From SZUA-442 sp963759175 (GTDB lineage: Bacteria > Actinomycetota > Acidimicrobiia > Spongiisociales > UBA5794), in NCBI GenBank assembly GCA_963759175.1, contig CAVWXP010000015.1:186001-250000 (forward strand): a stretch of DNA of 64,000 bases, in the 5' to 3' direction. Of this stretch, positions 34,139 to 43,554 are shown piece after piece. The notes beneath the pieces were generated by a model. That model made no database searches, was not told the origin of the DNA, and worked only from the letters and a program-made list of their open reading frames with translations. How positions within the stretch are numbered: the first letter of the stretch is position 1; every line of letters begins with the position of its first letter. The position numbers and the translations under genes were made by a program.

Positions 34139-35193
34139 TCGCCCTCCTCCTCTCATCGGCCTTCGCCTTCGTGGTGGTCATCCTCGTGACCCCGCTTGCG
34201 ATCAGGAACCTCCGCCGCAACAACATCGGGCAGTTCATCCAGTCCGAGGTCGAGGGACACATGCACAAGCAGGGTGTCCCGACGATGGGTGGCATCGTGA
34301 TCGTGCTCGGCGCCGTCGTGGGGTACGTCTTCGCCCACTACAAGGTGTTCACCTTCGGCGATGGGTTCGGGTTCGAGGCCCAACCCATGGACGACAAGGC
34401 CATCCTCGCGATGATCGCCCTCCTCGGCATGGCGCTCATCGGTTTCGCCGACGACTTCACGAAGTATGCGAGGAAGCGGAACGAGGGCCTGTCGAAGGGC
34501 TGGAAGTTCTCCGGCCAGCTGATCGTCGCCGCCGTCGTCGCATGGGGAGCGACGCAGGCCGGCGTGAGCACCGAGCTGTCGTTCGTGCGGCCCCTCGGCA
34601 TCGACCTCGGACCGATCCTGTTCTTCCTCCTCGTCCTCTTCATGCTCACGGCGACCGCGAACGGGGTCAACCTCACCGACGGCCTCGATGGCCTCGTGGC
34701 CGGCTCGAGCGCGTTGGTGTTCGGCGCATTCGTCCTCATCGCCTTCTGGCAGTCGAGGAACACGACCTTCTACAACGTCGACGGCGCCCAGGACCTCGCC
34801 ATCTTCGGTGCGGCGATGCTCGGAGCGGTGCTCGCGTTCTTGTGGTGGAACGCCGCTCCCGCGAAGATCATCATGGGCGACACCGGCTCACACGCCATCG
34901 GGGGTGCGATGGCGGCGCTCGCCATCCTCACCAACACCCAACTGCTCCTCATCGTCCTCGGTGGGCTCTACGTGATGGAGACCGTGTCGGTCATCGCCCA
35001 GGTCGTTTCGTTCCGTGGCTTCGGGAGGCGCATCTTCCGCATGGCGCCGATCCATCACCACTTCGAGCTCAAGGGGTGGCCCGAGACCACGGTCATCATC
35101 AGGTTCTGGATCCTCTCCGGCATCATGGTCGCCATCGGCATCGGATTGTTCTATGCGGACTGGGTCGGCGATCCGGGATCGATCGTGCCATGA
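34135..35193 (+). CDS. mraY: Phospho-MurNAc-pentapeptide transferase MraY
   Basis: 352 residues with about ten membrane helices. Active-site motifs: HKQGVPTMGGIVI, FADDFTKYARKRNEGLS, NGVNLTDGLDGLVAG and MAPIHHHFELKGWPE. It makes lipid I on undecaprenyl phosphate at the inner face of the membrane. Overlaps murF (GTGA) and murD (ATGA). Confidence 0.96.
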   Translation: MIALLLSSAFAFVVVILVTPLAIRNLRRNNIGQFIQSEVEGHMHKQGVPTMGGIVIVLGAVVGYVFAHYKVFTFGDGFGFEAQPMDDKAILAMIALLGMALIGFADDFTKYARKRNEGLSKGWKFSGQLIVAAVVAWGATQAGVSTELSFVRPLGIDLGPILFFLLVLFMLTATANGVNLTDGLDGLVAGSSALVFGAFVLIAFWQSRNTTFYNVDGAQDLAIFGAAMLGAVLAFLWWNAAPAKIIMGDTGSHAIGGAMAALAILTNTQLLLIVLGGLYVMETVSVIAQVVSFRGFGRRIFRMAPIHHHFELKGWPETTVIIRFWILSGIMVAIGIGLFYADWVGDPGSIVP

Positions 35194-36491
35194 GGTACCT
35201 GATACTCGGGTCGAGCCTGCGAGGACTCGACAGCGCTGCAAGGGCAGCGGTCGGCGACGGCCATCAGGTCGCCCTCTTCGACGCCGAACGGCCAGGAGCG
35301 CCCGACGACCTGGCCGGCCGGGTCGTCGTACTCGATCCCGTGTGGTCACCGGCGCACCTCGACGGCATCGAGCGCATCGTGACGAGTCCGTGGTTCGCCG
35401 AGACCGAGGGCCCGCTCGCCGATGCGCTCGAGCGCGACATCGACATCATCACCGAGGCCGGGTACGGACTCGAGCGCCTCGACATGCCCGTCGTGGCCAT
35501 CACCGGAACGAACGGGAAGACGACGGTGACCGAGGTGACGACGGAGATGCTCCGTCGGTCCGGCGTCGATGCCCGCGCCGCAGGGAACATCGGCCTGCCG
35601 GTGTCGGCGGTCCGCCCCGGCGACGCCGAGATGCTCGTCCTCGAGCTGTCCTCCTACCAGCTCCGGTTCATCGGATCCCTGCGCCCCGAGGCGGCGACCA
35701 TCCTCAACATCGCTCCCGACCACCTCGACTGGCACGGCTCGTTCGAGGCCTATGCCTCGGCGAAGGCCCGCATCTTCGACGGGGCCACCGACACGACCGT
35801 TGTTGCCTACGACCCCGACGACCCCCTCGTCTCGGGCATCGTCAGCGACCTCACGGGCCGGTTGGTGCCATGCTCGGGGCGGCGGATCCCCGACGGCGGC
35901 AACGGAGCCGTCGGCGCGACGGTGACGGTCGCCGGCTCGACCGCCATTGCTGCCACCGCGGATCCCTCCTACCTCTTCGACCTGGTCGTCGCTGGCACGC
36001 TCGCCGATGCCTGCGGGGCCTCCAGGGAAGCGATCGCATCGGTGATCGCCACCTTCGCTCCGGGGCCCCACCGCCGCGAGCAGGTGGCCATCGTCGGGGG
36101 CGTCATGTGGATCAACGACTCGAAGGCCACGAATCCGCACGCCGCGGTGGCGGCGATCGTTGCGTATCCATCGGTGATCCTGCTCGCGGGCGGACGCAAC
36201 AAAGGGCTCGATCTCGCACCGTTGGCCGAGGCGCCCGGTCTCAAGGCCATGGTCACGTTCGGCGAGTCCGGACCCGAGATCGCCGCCATGGCCACCGAAC
36301 GTGGGGGACCGCCCGCCACCGTCGTCGAACGCCTCGACGAGGCGGTCGCCGTGGCGGCGTCCATGGCGCAGCATGGTGACACCGTCCTGTTGTCGCCCGG
36401 ATGCGCCAGCTTCGACCAGTTCGCATCGTATGCGGCCCGCGGCGAGGCGTTCCGTGCGCTCGTCGAGGGCCTCCCGGGGGTGGCGGCATGA
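35190..36491 (+). CDS. murD: UDP-MurNAc-L-Ala:D-Glu ligase MurD
   Basis: 433 residues from ATG 35190 (ATGA overlap with mraY). ATP loop AITGTNGKTTVTEV, LELSSYQLRFIGSLRPEAA, NIAPDHLDWHGSFEAYASAK and INDSKATNPHAAVAA, all MurD-specific, and the closing VLLSPGCASFDQF. The N-terminal Rossmann part (LILGSSLRGLDSAARAAV) is less canonical than usual. Confidence 0.94.
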   Translation: MRYLILGSSLRGLDSAARAAVGDGHQVALFDAERPGAPDDLAGRVVVLDPVWSPAHLDGIERIVTSPWFAETEGPLADALERDIDIITEAGYGLERLDMPVVAITGTNGKTTVTEVTTEMLRRSGVDARAAGNIGLPVSAVRPGDAEMLVLELSSYQLRFIGSLRPEAATILNIAPDHLDWHGSFEAYASAKARIFDGATDTTVVAYDPDDPLVSGIVSDLTGRLVPCSGRRIPDGGNGAVGATVTVAGSTAIAATADPSYLFDLVVAGTLADACGASREAIASVIATFAPGPHRREQVAIVGGVMWINDSKATNPHAAVAAIVAYPSVILLAGGRNKGLDLAPLAEAPGLKAMVTFGESGPEIAAMATERGGPPATVVERLDEAVAVAASMAQHGDTVLLSPGCASFDQFASYAARGEAFRALVEGLPGVAA

Positions 36492-37024
36492 CCGACGTGG
36501 CACCGCGCACCGAGGTCCGTCACGCACGCACGGCGCAACGCATCCGCGCCGCCGGTGCCCGCCGATCCGTGTTCCTGGGGGTCGTCGTCGCGATGTTGCT
36601 CACGATCGGCCTCGGCGCCATGCTCTCGGCGTCGTCCGTGGTGTCGATCCGAGCGAGCAGCGGCCAGTTCGAGCTGTTCACCAAGCAGCTGATGTGGGTC
36701 GGCCTCGGCCTCGCTGCCCTCGTGGTCGCGTCCTTCGTGCCGTACCGCACCTGGCGCCGTCTCGCCCTTCCCCTGTACACGCTCACGATCGTGGGCCTCG
36801 TGGTGACGCTCATCATCGGCGACGCCCGTGGTGGAGCCACACGCTGGATCGTCGTGGGGCCCATCACCATCCAGGTCGCCGAGTTCGCCAAGTTCTCGAC
36901 ACTCGCGCTGCTGGCCGCGGTGCTGACGAAGAAGGGTGCACTCCTCGAGGACCTCAGGCACGTGTTCGTACCCGCTCGTTGCGATCATCGGCGTCGTCGG
37001 GGTGCTGCTGCTCGCCCAACCTGA
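36488..37024 (+). CDS. ftsW: FtsW, N-terminal fragment (frameshifted gene)
   Basis: ATG 36488 overlaps the murD stop as ATGA. The frame encodes the first membrane helices of a SEDS protein (VFLGVVVAMLLTIGLGAML, LFTKQLMWVGLGLAALVV, LALPLYTLTIVGLVVTLII) and the conserved ARGGATRWIVVGPITIQVAE-F-AKFS region. At CCC 36971-36973 the frame is lost; deleting one C gives HVFVPLVAIIGVVGVLLL and joins the next entry. The corrected gene is 1161 nt and would encode 386 residues, normal for FtsW. Residues after about 36973 in this frame are spurious. Confidence 0.75.
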   Translation: MTDVAPRTEVRHARTAQRIRAAGARRSVFLGVVVAMLLTIGLGAMLSASSVVSIRASSGQFELFTKQLMWVGLGLAALVVASFVPYRTWRRLALPLYTLTIVGLVVTLIIGDARGGATRWIVVGPITIQVAEFAKFSTLALLAAVLTKKGALLEDLRHVFVPARCDHRRRRGAAARPT

Positions 37025-37649
37025 CTTCGGGAACCTGCTCCTCATCGTCGCTCCCGCGTTCGTGATGCTCGCGGCGTCCACGGTGCCGCTCCGCTTCGTG
37101 TTCGGTCTCGGCGCGACCGGCATCCTCGCCATGACGGCCCTCGCCATGTCCGCCCCCTATCGCAAGGCGCGACTCCTGGGGTTCCTCGACCCCTTCGCCA
37201 ATGCCCAGGGTTCCGGCCTCCAGGCGGTGCAGTCGATGGTCGCCCTCGGGACCGGTGGGTTCTTCGGCGTCGGGCTGGGCCAGAGCCGAGCGCGCTGGTC
37301 GTGGTTGCCGAACGCACACACTGACTTCATCTTCGCGATCATCGGCGAGGAGACCGGTTTCGCCGGTGCGGCGATGGTGATCACGCTGTTCGCCCTGCTC
37401 GCCGGCGTGGGCGTCTCGATTGCCTTCCGGGCACCGGACGGGTTCGGGCGGCTCCTCGCCGTGGGAATCGTCGCGTGGTTGACCATCCAGGCACTCGTGA
37501 ACATCGGTGGCGTCGTCGCCGTCCTCCCGATCACCGGCGTCCCCCTGCCGTTCATCTCGAATGGCGGCAACGCGATGCTGGTGAACCTGTTCGCCATCGG
37601 CGTACTCCTCAACATCTCGCGTGCCTCCGACCTGACCCCGGAGGCGTGA
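36936..37649 (+). CDS. ftsW: FtsW, C-terminal fragment (frameshifted gene)
   Basis: The frame carries the rest of FtsW: LLLAQPDFGNLLLIVAPAFV, GSGLQAVQSMVALGTGGFFG, LGQSRARWSWLPNAHTDFIF, IIGEETGFAGAAMV and ITGVPLPFISNGGNAML, the lipid II polymerase signatures. True coding begins at about 36971; the first dozen codons of this frame are spurious. FtsW polymerises septal glycan with FtsI, and a broken copy would be lethal if no second copy exists, so the frameshift is probably not real. Confidence 0.8.
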   Translation: MHSSRTSGTCSYPLVAIIGVVGVLLLAQPDFGNLLLIVAPAFVMLAASTVPLRFVFGLGATGILAMTALAMSAPYRKARLLGFLDPFANAQGSGLQAVQSMVALGTGGFFGVGLGQSRARWSWLPNAHTDFIFAIIGEETGFAGAAMVITLFALLAGVGVSIAFRAPDGFGRLLAVGIVAWLTIQALVNIGGVVAVLPITGVPLPFISNGGNAMLVNLFAIGVLLNISRASDLTPEA

Positions 37650-37651
37650 GC

Positions 37652-38731
37652 ATGCGGGTTGCGATGGCTGCGGCGGGCTCAGGGGGCCACGTGTTCCCCG
37701 CCCTCGCCGTCGCCGATGAACTACTGCGACGGGGGCTCGACCACGATGACATCGTGTTCTTCGGAGGTGACCGCATGGAGGCGACCGTCATCCCCGATGC
37801 CGGCTACCCGTTCATCGGAGTCGACATCCACGGGATTCGGCGGACCGCGTCGATCGACAACCTCCGTCTGCCGGGGAAGATCCGTGCGGCGACGACGCGG
37901 ATCGCCTCGACCATCGCACAGCAGTCCCTTCGATCGATGTCGGTGTTCGGCGGCTACATCGCCGGACCGGCCGCCCTGGCGGCGCGACGATGCGCCATCC
38001 CCTTGATCGTCCATGAGGCCAACGCCGTGCCCGGTCTGGCGAATCGAATGATCGCCCGGCGGGCCGACACCGTGTTCACGTCGTTCGCTGCTGCGTCGAC
38101 GCGCTTCGATGGTGCCGTCCTGATCGGCAGTCCCCTCCGCAGCGAGTTCACCGATTTCGATGCGAACGATCGGAGGCTCGGTGCGAGGGATCGGTACGGA
38201 TGTGGTGGGGACGAGCTCGTGCTCGCTGTGGTCGGAGGAAGCCTCGGAGCCCAGTTCCTCAATGATGTCGCGACGGTCCTGGCGGTGGCCCCCGAGCGGT
38301 CGTTCTCCATCGTCCACGTGACGGGTCCGACCCACTTCGAAGAGATCGCAGCGATGGCCGGCGACGTTCAGGGATGGCATCCGATCGCCTTCGAGGACGA
38401 GATGGCCGACCTGTACGCCGCCGCCGATCTCGTGTTGTGCAGGAGCGGGGCCCTCACGGTCTCGGAGCTGCACGCCACGCGCACACCCGCGGTGCTGGTT
38501 CCGCTCCCCGCCGGCAAGGGGTACCAGGCCGTGAATGCGGCCGACCTCGCCGACAGTGGGGCGGCACGAATCGTCGCCCAGACCGAACCCGACGACGTCG
38601 CGACCGTGGTCATGGACCTCATGGCCGACTCCGACGCCCGAGCCGCGATGCGGTCGGCGAATCACCAGATCGACCACGGCAGAGCGGCAGCCACGATGGC
38701 AGAGCGGATCCTCGAGGTGTCCCATGCATGA
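37652..38731 (+). CDS. murG: UDP-GlcNAc:lipid I N-acetylglucosaminyltransferase MurG
   Basis: 359 residues. AAAGSGGHVFPALAVADEL is the N-terminal glycine-rich loop, FGGYIAGPAALAA and VHEANAVPGLANRM the acceptor side, and CRSGALTVSELHATRTPAVL with PAGKGYQAVNAA the UDP-GlcNAc site. It makes lipid II at the membrane. Starts 2 nt after ftsW; ends 8 nt inside murC. Confidence 0.95.
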   Translation: MRVAMAAAGSGGHVFPALAVADELLRRGLDHDDIVFFGGDRMEATVIPDAGYPFIGVDIHGIRRTASIDNLRLPGKIRAATTRIASTIAQQSLRSMSVFGGYIAGPAALAARRCAIPLIVHEANAVPGLANRMIARRADTVFTSFAAASTRFDGAVLIGSPLRSEFTDFDANDRRLGARDRYGCGGDELVLAVVGGSLGAQFLNDVATVLAVAPERSFSIVHVTGPTHFEEIAAMAGDVQGWHPIAFEDEMADLYAAADLVLCRSGALTVSELHATRTPAVLVPLPAGKGYQAVNAADLADSGAARIVAQTEPDDVATVVMDLMADSDARAAMRSANHQIDHGRAAATMAERILEVSHA

Positions 38732-40088
38732 TCCACGGACCATTCCCGATCGCGTCCACATCGTCGGAGCCGGCGGCGCCGGTATGTCCGGTCTCGCGAA
38801 GATCCTGAGCCGACTCGGTCACACGGTCTCGGGTTCGGACCTCAAACCTGGTCGCATGTTCGATGTGCTCCCCGACGTGGGTGTCGAGACATGGGTCGGT
38901 CATCGACCCGGAGCCATGGCAGATGTCGGCGTCGTCGTCCGCTCCTCGGCCGTTCCCGATACCGATCCCGAGCTCATCGCCGCCACGTCGGCTGGCGTTC
39001 CTGTGTGGGGTCGACCTGCCCTCCTCGCCGAGTTGACCGCAGCGAACCGCACCATCGGCTTCGCGGGTACGCACGGGAAGACGACGTCGACGGCCATGGC
39101 GGTCACGGCACTCCGAGGCATCGGTCTCGATCCCTCCTTCCTCGTCGGCGGGCAACTCGTCGGCCTGAACACGGGAGCGCACGTGGGTGACGAGCCGTTC
39201 ATCCTCGAGGCGGACGAGGCCTTCGGCACGTTCCGCCACCTCCGGCTTGGCGGCGTGTTGGTCACCAACATCGAGCCAGACCACCTCGACTACTACGGAT
39301 CCGTCGCTGCCCTCGAGGATGCCTTCGCCCAGGTGGTCGACCGCGTTGATGGCCCGAGGGTCGTGTGTGTGGACGATCCGGGTGTTCGCAGGCTCGCACA
39401 CCGCAGTGAGGTCACGACGTTCGGACGCACCGATGCGGCCGAATGGCAGATCACGGATCTCTCCCACGGGGGACCTGGGGTGTCGTTCACGCTGCGCGGC
39501 ACCGACATCGACACGCCCGTCACGCTGCCGAAACCCGGGTCCCACATCGCCGCGGACGCCGCAGGGGTCCTCGTGCTGCTTCACAGCCTCGGATACGACA
39601 TCGAGGCGATGGCTGCGGCACTCGGCGGGTTCACCGGCGTCAAGCGGCGCTACGAGGTGCGAGCCGTCGTTGGCGACGTCACGGTGGTCGATGACTACGC
39701 ACACCATCCGACGGAGGTCGCAGCGACCATCGAGGCCGCATCGCTCGGAGCGTCCGGTCGGGTCGTCGTCGTGTTCCAACCCCATCGCTACAGCCGCACA
39801 GCAGACCTCGGACCCGAGTTCGGTGCGCCGCTCGCACACGCCGATCATGTGATCGTCACCGACGTGTACCCGGCGGGGGAGCAGCCCGTGATCGGCGTCA
39901 CGGGACGCCTGGTGGCACAAGCGGTGGAGGCGGCCGGCGGTTCCGTGTCATATGTGCGGCTACTGCCAGACGTTCCTGCAGCCGTCGCGTCCGTCGTGGA
40001 GCCGGGTGACACGCTCCTGCTCCTCGGAGCCGGTGACATCACCCTGCTGGCCGGACCGATCGCGCAGGCCATCGGCGGTGCGTCGTGA
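38724..40088 (+). CDS. murC: UDP-MurNAc:L-Ala ligase MurC
   Basis: 454 residues. VHIVGAGGAGMSGLAKIL is the nucleotide-sensing start, GFAGTHGKTTSTAMAVTAL the ATP loop, EADEAFGTFRHL and NIEPDHLDYYGS the ligase centre, and VVDDYAHHPTEVAATI with FQPHRYSRT the C-terminal domain. EADEAF replaces the more common EADESD, a small change from the E. coli form. Adds L-alanine to UDP-MurNAc in the cytoplasm. Confidence 0.95.
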   Translation: MHDPRTIPDRVHIVGAGGAGMSGLAKILSRLGHTVSGSDLKPGRMFDVLPDVGVETWVGHRPGAMADVGVVVRSSAVPDTDPELIAATSAGVPVWGRPALLAELTAANRTIGFAGTHGKTTSTAMAVTALRGIGLDPSFLVGGQLVGLNTGAHVGDEPFILEADEAFGTFRHLRLGGVLVTNIEPDHLDYYGSVAALEDAFAQVVDRVDGPRVVCVDDPGVRRLAHRSEVTTFGRTDAAEWQITDLSHGGPGVSFTLRGTDIDTPVTLPKPGSHIAADAAGVLVLLHSLGYDIEAMAAALGGFTGVKRRYEVRAVVGDVTVVDDYAHHPTEVAATIEAASLGASGRVVVVFQPHRYSRTADLGPEFGAPLAHADHVIVTDVYPAGEQPVIGVTGRLVAQAVEAAGGSVSYVRLLPDVPAAVASVVEPGDTLLLLGAGDITLLAGPIAQAIGGAS

Positions 40089-40984
40089 TCGACCACACCG
40101 GTGTTCGCGAGCAGGTGCCGCTTGGTCCCATGACCACCTACAAGGTCGGCGGGCCCGCACGGTGGTTCGCCGAACCCGACGGGCTCGAGGACCTGCGTTC
40201 GATCCTCGAGGTGGTGCCGGAGCCGATGGCGGTGTGGGTGCTCGGGCGGGGAAGCAACGTCGTCATCTCCGATACCGGTTTCGACGGACTGGTGATCCGG
40301 CTCGGCAAGGGTTTCTCGGCTGTCGACGTCCGCAACGACGGCACCGTGGTCGCCGGTGCGTCCGTCCCGCTGCCGATCCTCGCCCGTACCGCAGCGGAGG
40401 CCGGACGTGGCGGTCTTGAGTTCTACGTGGGCATCCCCGGCTCGGTCGGTGGTGCGATCGTGATGAATGCCGGTGGCCACGGGTCGGACACGGCGAGCGT
40501 GCTGGTCGAGGCGACCGTGCTCGACGTCGCGACGCGCGCGGTCGACCGCAGGAGACCGATCGACCTGGACCTGTCGTACCGCCACAGCAACCTGACGGAT
40601 GACACCATCGTCGTCCAGGCGACCTTCTCCACGGGGACCATCGATCCCGCCGAGGGCATGGAACGACTGCGCGAGATCACGCGGTGGCGTCGCGAGCACC
40701 AGCCGGGCGGCACCCTCAACGCTGGGAGTGTCTTCAAGAACCCGCCGGATGCGAGTGCAGGTGCCATCATCGACGGCCTTGGGCTCAAGGGCACGCACCT
40801 CGGCCCCGTGTCGGTGTCGCCCGTCCATGCCAACTGGCTGGTTGCCACCGACGATGCAACGGCATCGGATATCTTCGCGTTCGTGCACTACATCCAACGG
40901 CTCGTCGCCGAACGAGCGGGCGTCGACCTGGTCCCCGAGATCCGGTTCATCGGCGACTTTCCCCAACGCTGGGAGCAACCATGA
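40085..40984 (+). CDS. murB: UDP-N-acetylenolpyruvoylglucosamine reductase MurB
   Basis: 299 residues from GTG 40085 (GTGA overlap). FAD-binding TYKVGGPARWFAEPDGLEDL and LGRGSNVVISDTGFDGLVIR, then FYVGIPGSVGGAIVMNAGGH, SYRHSNLTDDTIV and the proton-donor serine region LNAGSVFKNP. NADPH-dependent formation of UDP-MurNAc. Overlaps ftsQ as ATGA. Confidence 0.94.
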   Translation: MIDHTGVREQVPLGPMTTYKVGGPARWFAEPDGLEDLRSILEVVPEPMAVWVLGRGSNVVISDTGFDGLVIRLGKGFSAVDVRNDGTVVAGASVPLPILARTAAEAGRGGLEFYVGIPGSVGGAIVMNAGGHGSDTASVLVEATVLDVATRAVDRRRPIDLDLSYRHSNLTDDTIVVQATFSTGTIDPAEGMERLREITRWRREHQPGGTLNAGSVFKNPPDASAGAIIDGLGLKGTHLGPVSVSPVHANWLVATDDATASDIFAFVHYIQRLVAERAGVDLVPEIRFIGDFPQRWEQP

Positions 40985-41751
40985 CGATGATGGACTCACG
41001 GGTCGCCGAGCGACGCAAGGGCGTCTCCGAGGACAAGGCACGCAAGCGTCTGCGGTGGATCCTCGGTGTGCTCGTGGCGGTGCTCGTCGTCGTCGGTTCG
41101 TTCTGGCTCATCCGCTCCCCGGTCCTGTCGATTCGATCCGTGGAGATCACCGGCGCCGCGCAGACCGACCCGGCAGCGGCCGTCGCCGCCCTCGGCATGG
41201 GCGTGGGAACGCCGACGATCGATGTGGACGGCGGCCAGATCGCCTCGGCGATCGGTGATGACCCCTGGGTCGACGATGTGACCGTGTCCGTCCTATGGCC
41301 AGGCACGCTCGTCGTGGACGTGGTGGAGCATGTTCCGTTCGTCGCGGCCCAGAGTGCTGATGGGTGGGTGTGGGCCAGCGTCGACGGCGCCATCATCGAG
41401 GCCGCTCCGGCCCCCGTGGTCGGTCAGTCGGTGGTGGCGATCGACCTCGGAGCGACGTCGATCGGCGAGACGACGGCCGATCGACGGATTCTCGGCGGCA
41501 TCACGTTCCTGGCCTCACTTCCCGAGGATCTCGCAGCCGGAGCCGTCATCACCGCCGTCGACGATGCGGTGTGGGCGGTCGTCGCTGGACACGATGTCCG
41601 GCTCGGCCGACCCGTCGACATGGAGACGAAGGCCGCGGTACTCACCCAGCTCATCGCCACGGGGATCGACGCCGACGCGTCCGTCGATCTCATCGCACCG
41701 CTGCGGCCCGCCGTCGCCAACCCTCGACCTCAACAAGAGGTCGAGGAATAG
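40981..41751 (+). CDS. ftsQ: Cell-division protein FtsQ
   Basis: 256 residues: cytoplasmic basic tail, one membrane helix (WILGVLVAVLVVVGSFWLI), then a POTRA domain beginning SPVLSIRSVEITGAAQTDPA and a beta domain with DPWVDDVTVSVLWPGTLVVD. The layout and its position between murB and ftsZ identify it. It links early and late division proteins. Confidence 0.9.
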   Translation: MTMMDSRVAERRKGVSEDKARKRLRWILGVLVAVLVVVGSFWLIRSPVLSIRSVEITGAAQTDPAAAVAALGMGVGTPTIDVDGGQIASAIGDDPWVDDVTVSVLWPGTLVVDVVEHVPFVAAQSADGWVWASVDGAIIEAAPAPVVGQSVVAIDLGATSIGETTADRRILGGITFLASLPEDLAAGAVITAVDDAVWAVVAGHDVRLGRPVDMETKAAVLTQLIATGIDADASVDLIAPLRPAVANPRPQQEVEE

Positions 41752-41778
41752 GTGCCACATCAAGCTCAACCCCAAGGG

Positions 41779-41784
41779 TAAGGT
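41779..41784 (+). promoter_or_regulatory. Possible internal promoter of ftsZ
   Basis: TAAGGT lies in the 61-nt gap between ftsQ and ftsZ, one of the few gaps in the cluster. A start near 41791 would leave the GAGAGGTGA ribosome-binding site intact. Confidence 0.3.
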
Positions 41785-41812
41785 TCTGCTGCCGTCGCGC
41801 GAGAGGTGACCT

Positions 41813-42934
41813 ATGACGATGGAGACGACAGGGAAGCCACCGACCACCTACCTGGCTGTGATCAAGGTGGTCGGCGTCGGTGGTGGCGGTGTCAATGCCG
41901 TCAATCGCATGATCGACCTGGGAGTCGGGGGCGTCGAGTTCATCGCCGTCAACACCGATGCCCAGGCATTGCTGATGTCGGATGCCGATGTCAAACTCGA
42001 CATCGGGCGTGACTCGACGCGCGGGCTTGGCGCCGGAGCCAATCCCGAGGTGGGCCGCGAGGCTGCTGAAGAGCATCGCGACGAGATCGAGGACGCACTC
42101 GGTGGCGCCGACATGGTCTTCATCACGGCAGGAGAAGGCGGCGGAACGGGAACGGGGGCCGCACCGGTCGTCGCCGAGGTGGCGCGATCGCTCGGCGCCC
42201 TCACGGTCGGCGTCGTGACGCGACCCTTCGGCTTCGAAGGCCGGCGTCGTTCCGTTCAGGCCGAACAGGGGATCCAAGCCCTCAAGGCCGCCGTCGACAC
42301 GCTCATCATCATCCCCAACGAACGCCTCCTCGAGATCGCCGATCCTTCAACGCCCGTGACCGATGCGTTCCGGATGGCTGATGAGGTCCTGACGTCGGGC
42401 GTCAAGGGGATCACCGAGCTGATCACCACACCCGGCCTGATCAACGTCGACTTCGCCGACGTCAAGACGGTGATGTCCGATGCCGGATCCGCCGTCATGG
42501 GCATCGGGACGGCGACCGGCGACAGCCGTGCGCAGCAATCCGCGGAGAAGGCGATCGCCAGTCCACTGCTCGAGACGTCGATGGAAGGCGCTCGCGGCGT
42601 CCTCCTGTCGATCGCAGGCCCACGGGACATGACGCTCCACGAGGTCAACACGGCGGCGTCGCTCATCAGCGACCACTCCGATGCCGACGCGAACATCATC
42701 TTCGGTTCCGTGATCGACGAGACGCTCGGCGACGAGATGCGCGTGACGGTCATCGCCGCGGGATTCGACCGCGATCGTCGGGGGAGCTTCTCCCCGCCAA
42801 CGGGCGGTGGCGTCGGTACCCCTGGCGCAACGCCGACTCGCCAACGTCCCTCGATCCTCGACGACGACGTACATGGCGAGGGAGCAGGCGACGGTACCGA
42901 CGAGATGGACATCCCGGGTTTCGTCCAGGGATGA
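41813..42934 (+). CDS. ftsZ: Tubulin-like division protein FtsZ
   Basis: 373 residues. KVVGVGGGGVNAVNRMIDLG, the tubulin signature ITAGEGGGTGTGAAPVVAEV, NERLLEIADPSTPVTDAFRM, and the C-terminal tail MDIPGFVQG that binds SepF. GTPase that polymerises into the Z-ring. No ftsA is present nearby; sepF downstream is the expected membrane tether. GAGAGGTGA lies before ATG 41813. Confidence 0.97.
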   Translation: MTMETTGKPPTTYLAVIKVVGVGGGGVNAVNRMIDLGVGGVEFIAVNTDAQALLMSDADVKLDIGRDSTRGLGAGANPEVGREAAEEHRDEIEDALGGADMVFITAGEGGGTGTGAAPVVAEVARSLGALTVGVVTRPFGFEGRRRSVQAEQGIQALKAAVDTLIIIPNERLLEIADPSTPVTDAFRMADEVLTSGVKGITELITTPGLINVDFADVKTVMSDAGSAVMGIGTATGDSRAQQSAEKAIASPLLETSMEGARGVLLSIAGPRDMTLHEVNTAASLISDHSDADANIIFGSVIDETLGDEMRVTVIAAGFDRDRRGSFSPPTGGGVGTPGATPTRQRPSILDDDVHGEGAGDGTDEMDIPGFVQG

Positions 42935-43554
42935 TCCGATCCGAGGTGGTCCTCGGTGTCGCTTTCGGAACGGTCGCCGAGGGCGATGGGCGTTCCTCGG
43001 TGGCGGCGCGGCGCTCCATTTCGACCGAACTGGGCATCGATGAGGCGTGGGCCACGATCACACAAGTCCACGGCAGCGACGTGATCGTCGCACGAAGCCC
43101 GGGCATGCTCGGTGAGGCGGATGCCGTGGTCACGCTCCACGGCGGCCCACCGGTGGCCATTGCAACGGCCGACTGCGTCCCCGTCGCTCTGGTCGGACAG
43201 GCCACGATCGCCCTCGCCCACGCCGGATGGCGGGGAGTAGCGTCGGGAGTAGTGGCTCGTGCGGTGGAGACGATGCGTTCCCTCGGCGACCCTCCGGATC
43301 GAGCGGTGATCGGGCCCCACATCGGGCCGTGCTGCTACGAGGTCGGCTCGGAGGTCATCGAAGCCGTCGGCGGCCACGCCGCGACGACCACCTGGGGCAC
43401 CACAAGCGTCGATCTGGGTGCCGCCATCACCCACCAGCTGACGGGTATCGGGATCGAGCGCGCCGCGGCGTGCACCATGCACGACGACCGATTCGCCTCC
43501 TTCCGGCGCAACGGCACCGCCCAACGACAGGTGACGGTCGCATGGGTTCCGTAG
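42931..43554 (+). CDS. pgeF: Peptidoglycan editing factor PgeF (YfiH/DUF152, multicopper-like)
   Basis: 207 residues, start overlapping ftsZ as ATGA. QVHGSDVIV, ATADCVPVAL, AHAGWRGVASGVV and GPHIGPCCYEVGSEV carry the conserved His/Cys zinc site of the YfiH family. The E. coli member prevents wrong amino acids entering UDP-MurNAc-peptides, which fits this location. Its N-terminus is shorter than in many homologues. Confidence 0.88.
   Translation: MIRSEVVLGVAFGTVAEGDGRSSVAARRSISTELGIDEAWATITQVHGSDVIVARSPGMLGEADAVVTLHGGPPVAIATADCVPVALVGQATIALAHAGWRGVASGVVARAVETMRSLGDPPDRAVIGPHIGPCCYEVGSEVIEAVGGHAATTTWGTTSVDLGAAITHQLTGIGIERAAACTMHDDRFASFRRNGTAQRQVTVAWVP

Noticed and set aside
35015..36379. A 454-codon plus-strand frame over mraY/murD
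   Set aside because: Arg-rich out-of-frame reading of murD; murD itself is complete and coupled to its neighbours.
41752..41781. Nine-codon frame between ftsQ and ftsZ
   Set aside because: Too short, no ribosome-binding site and no overlap with ftsZ.
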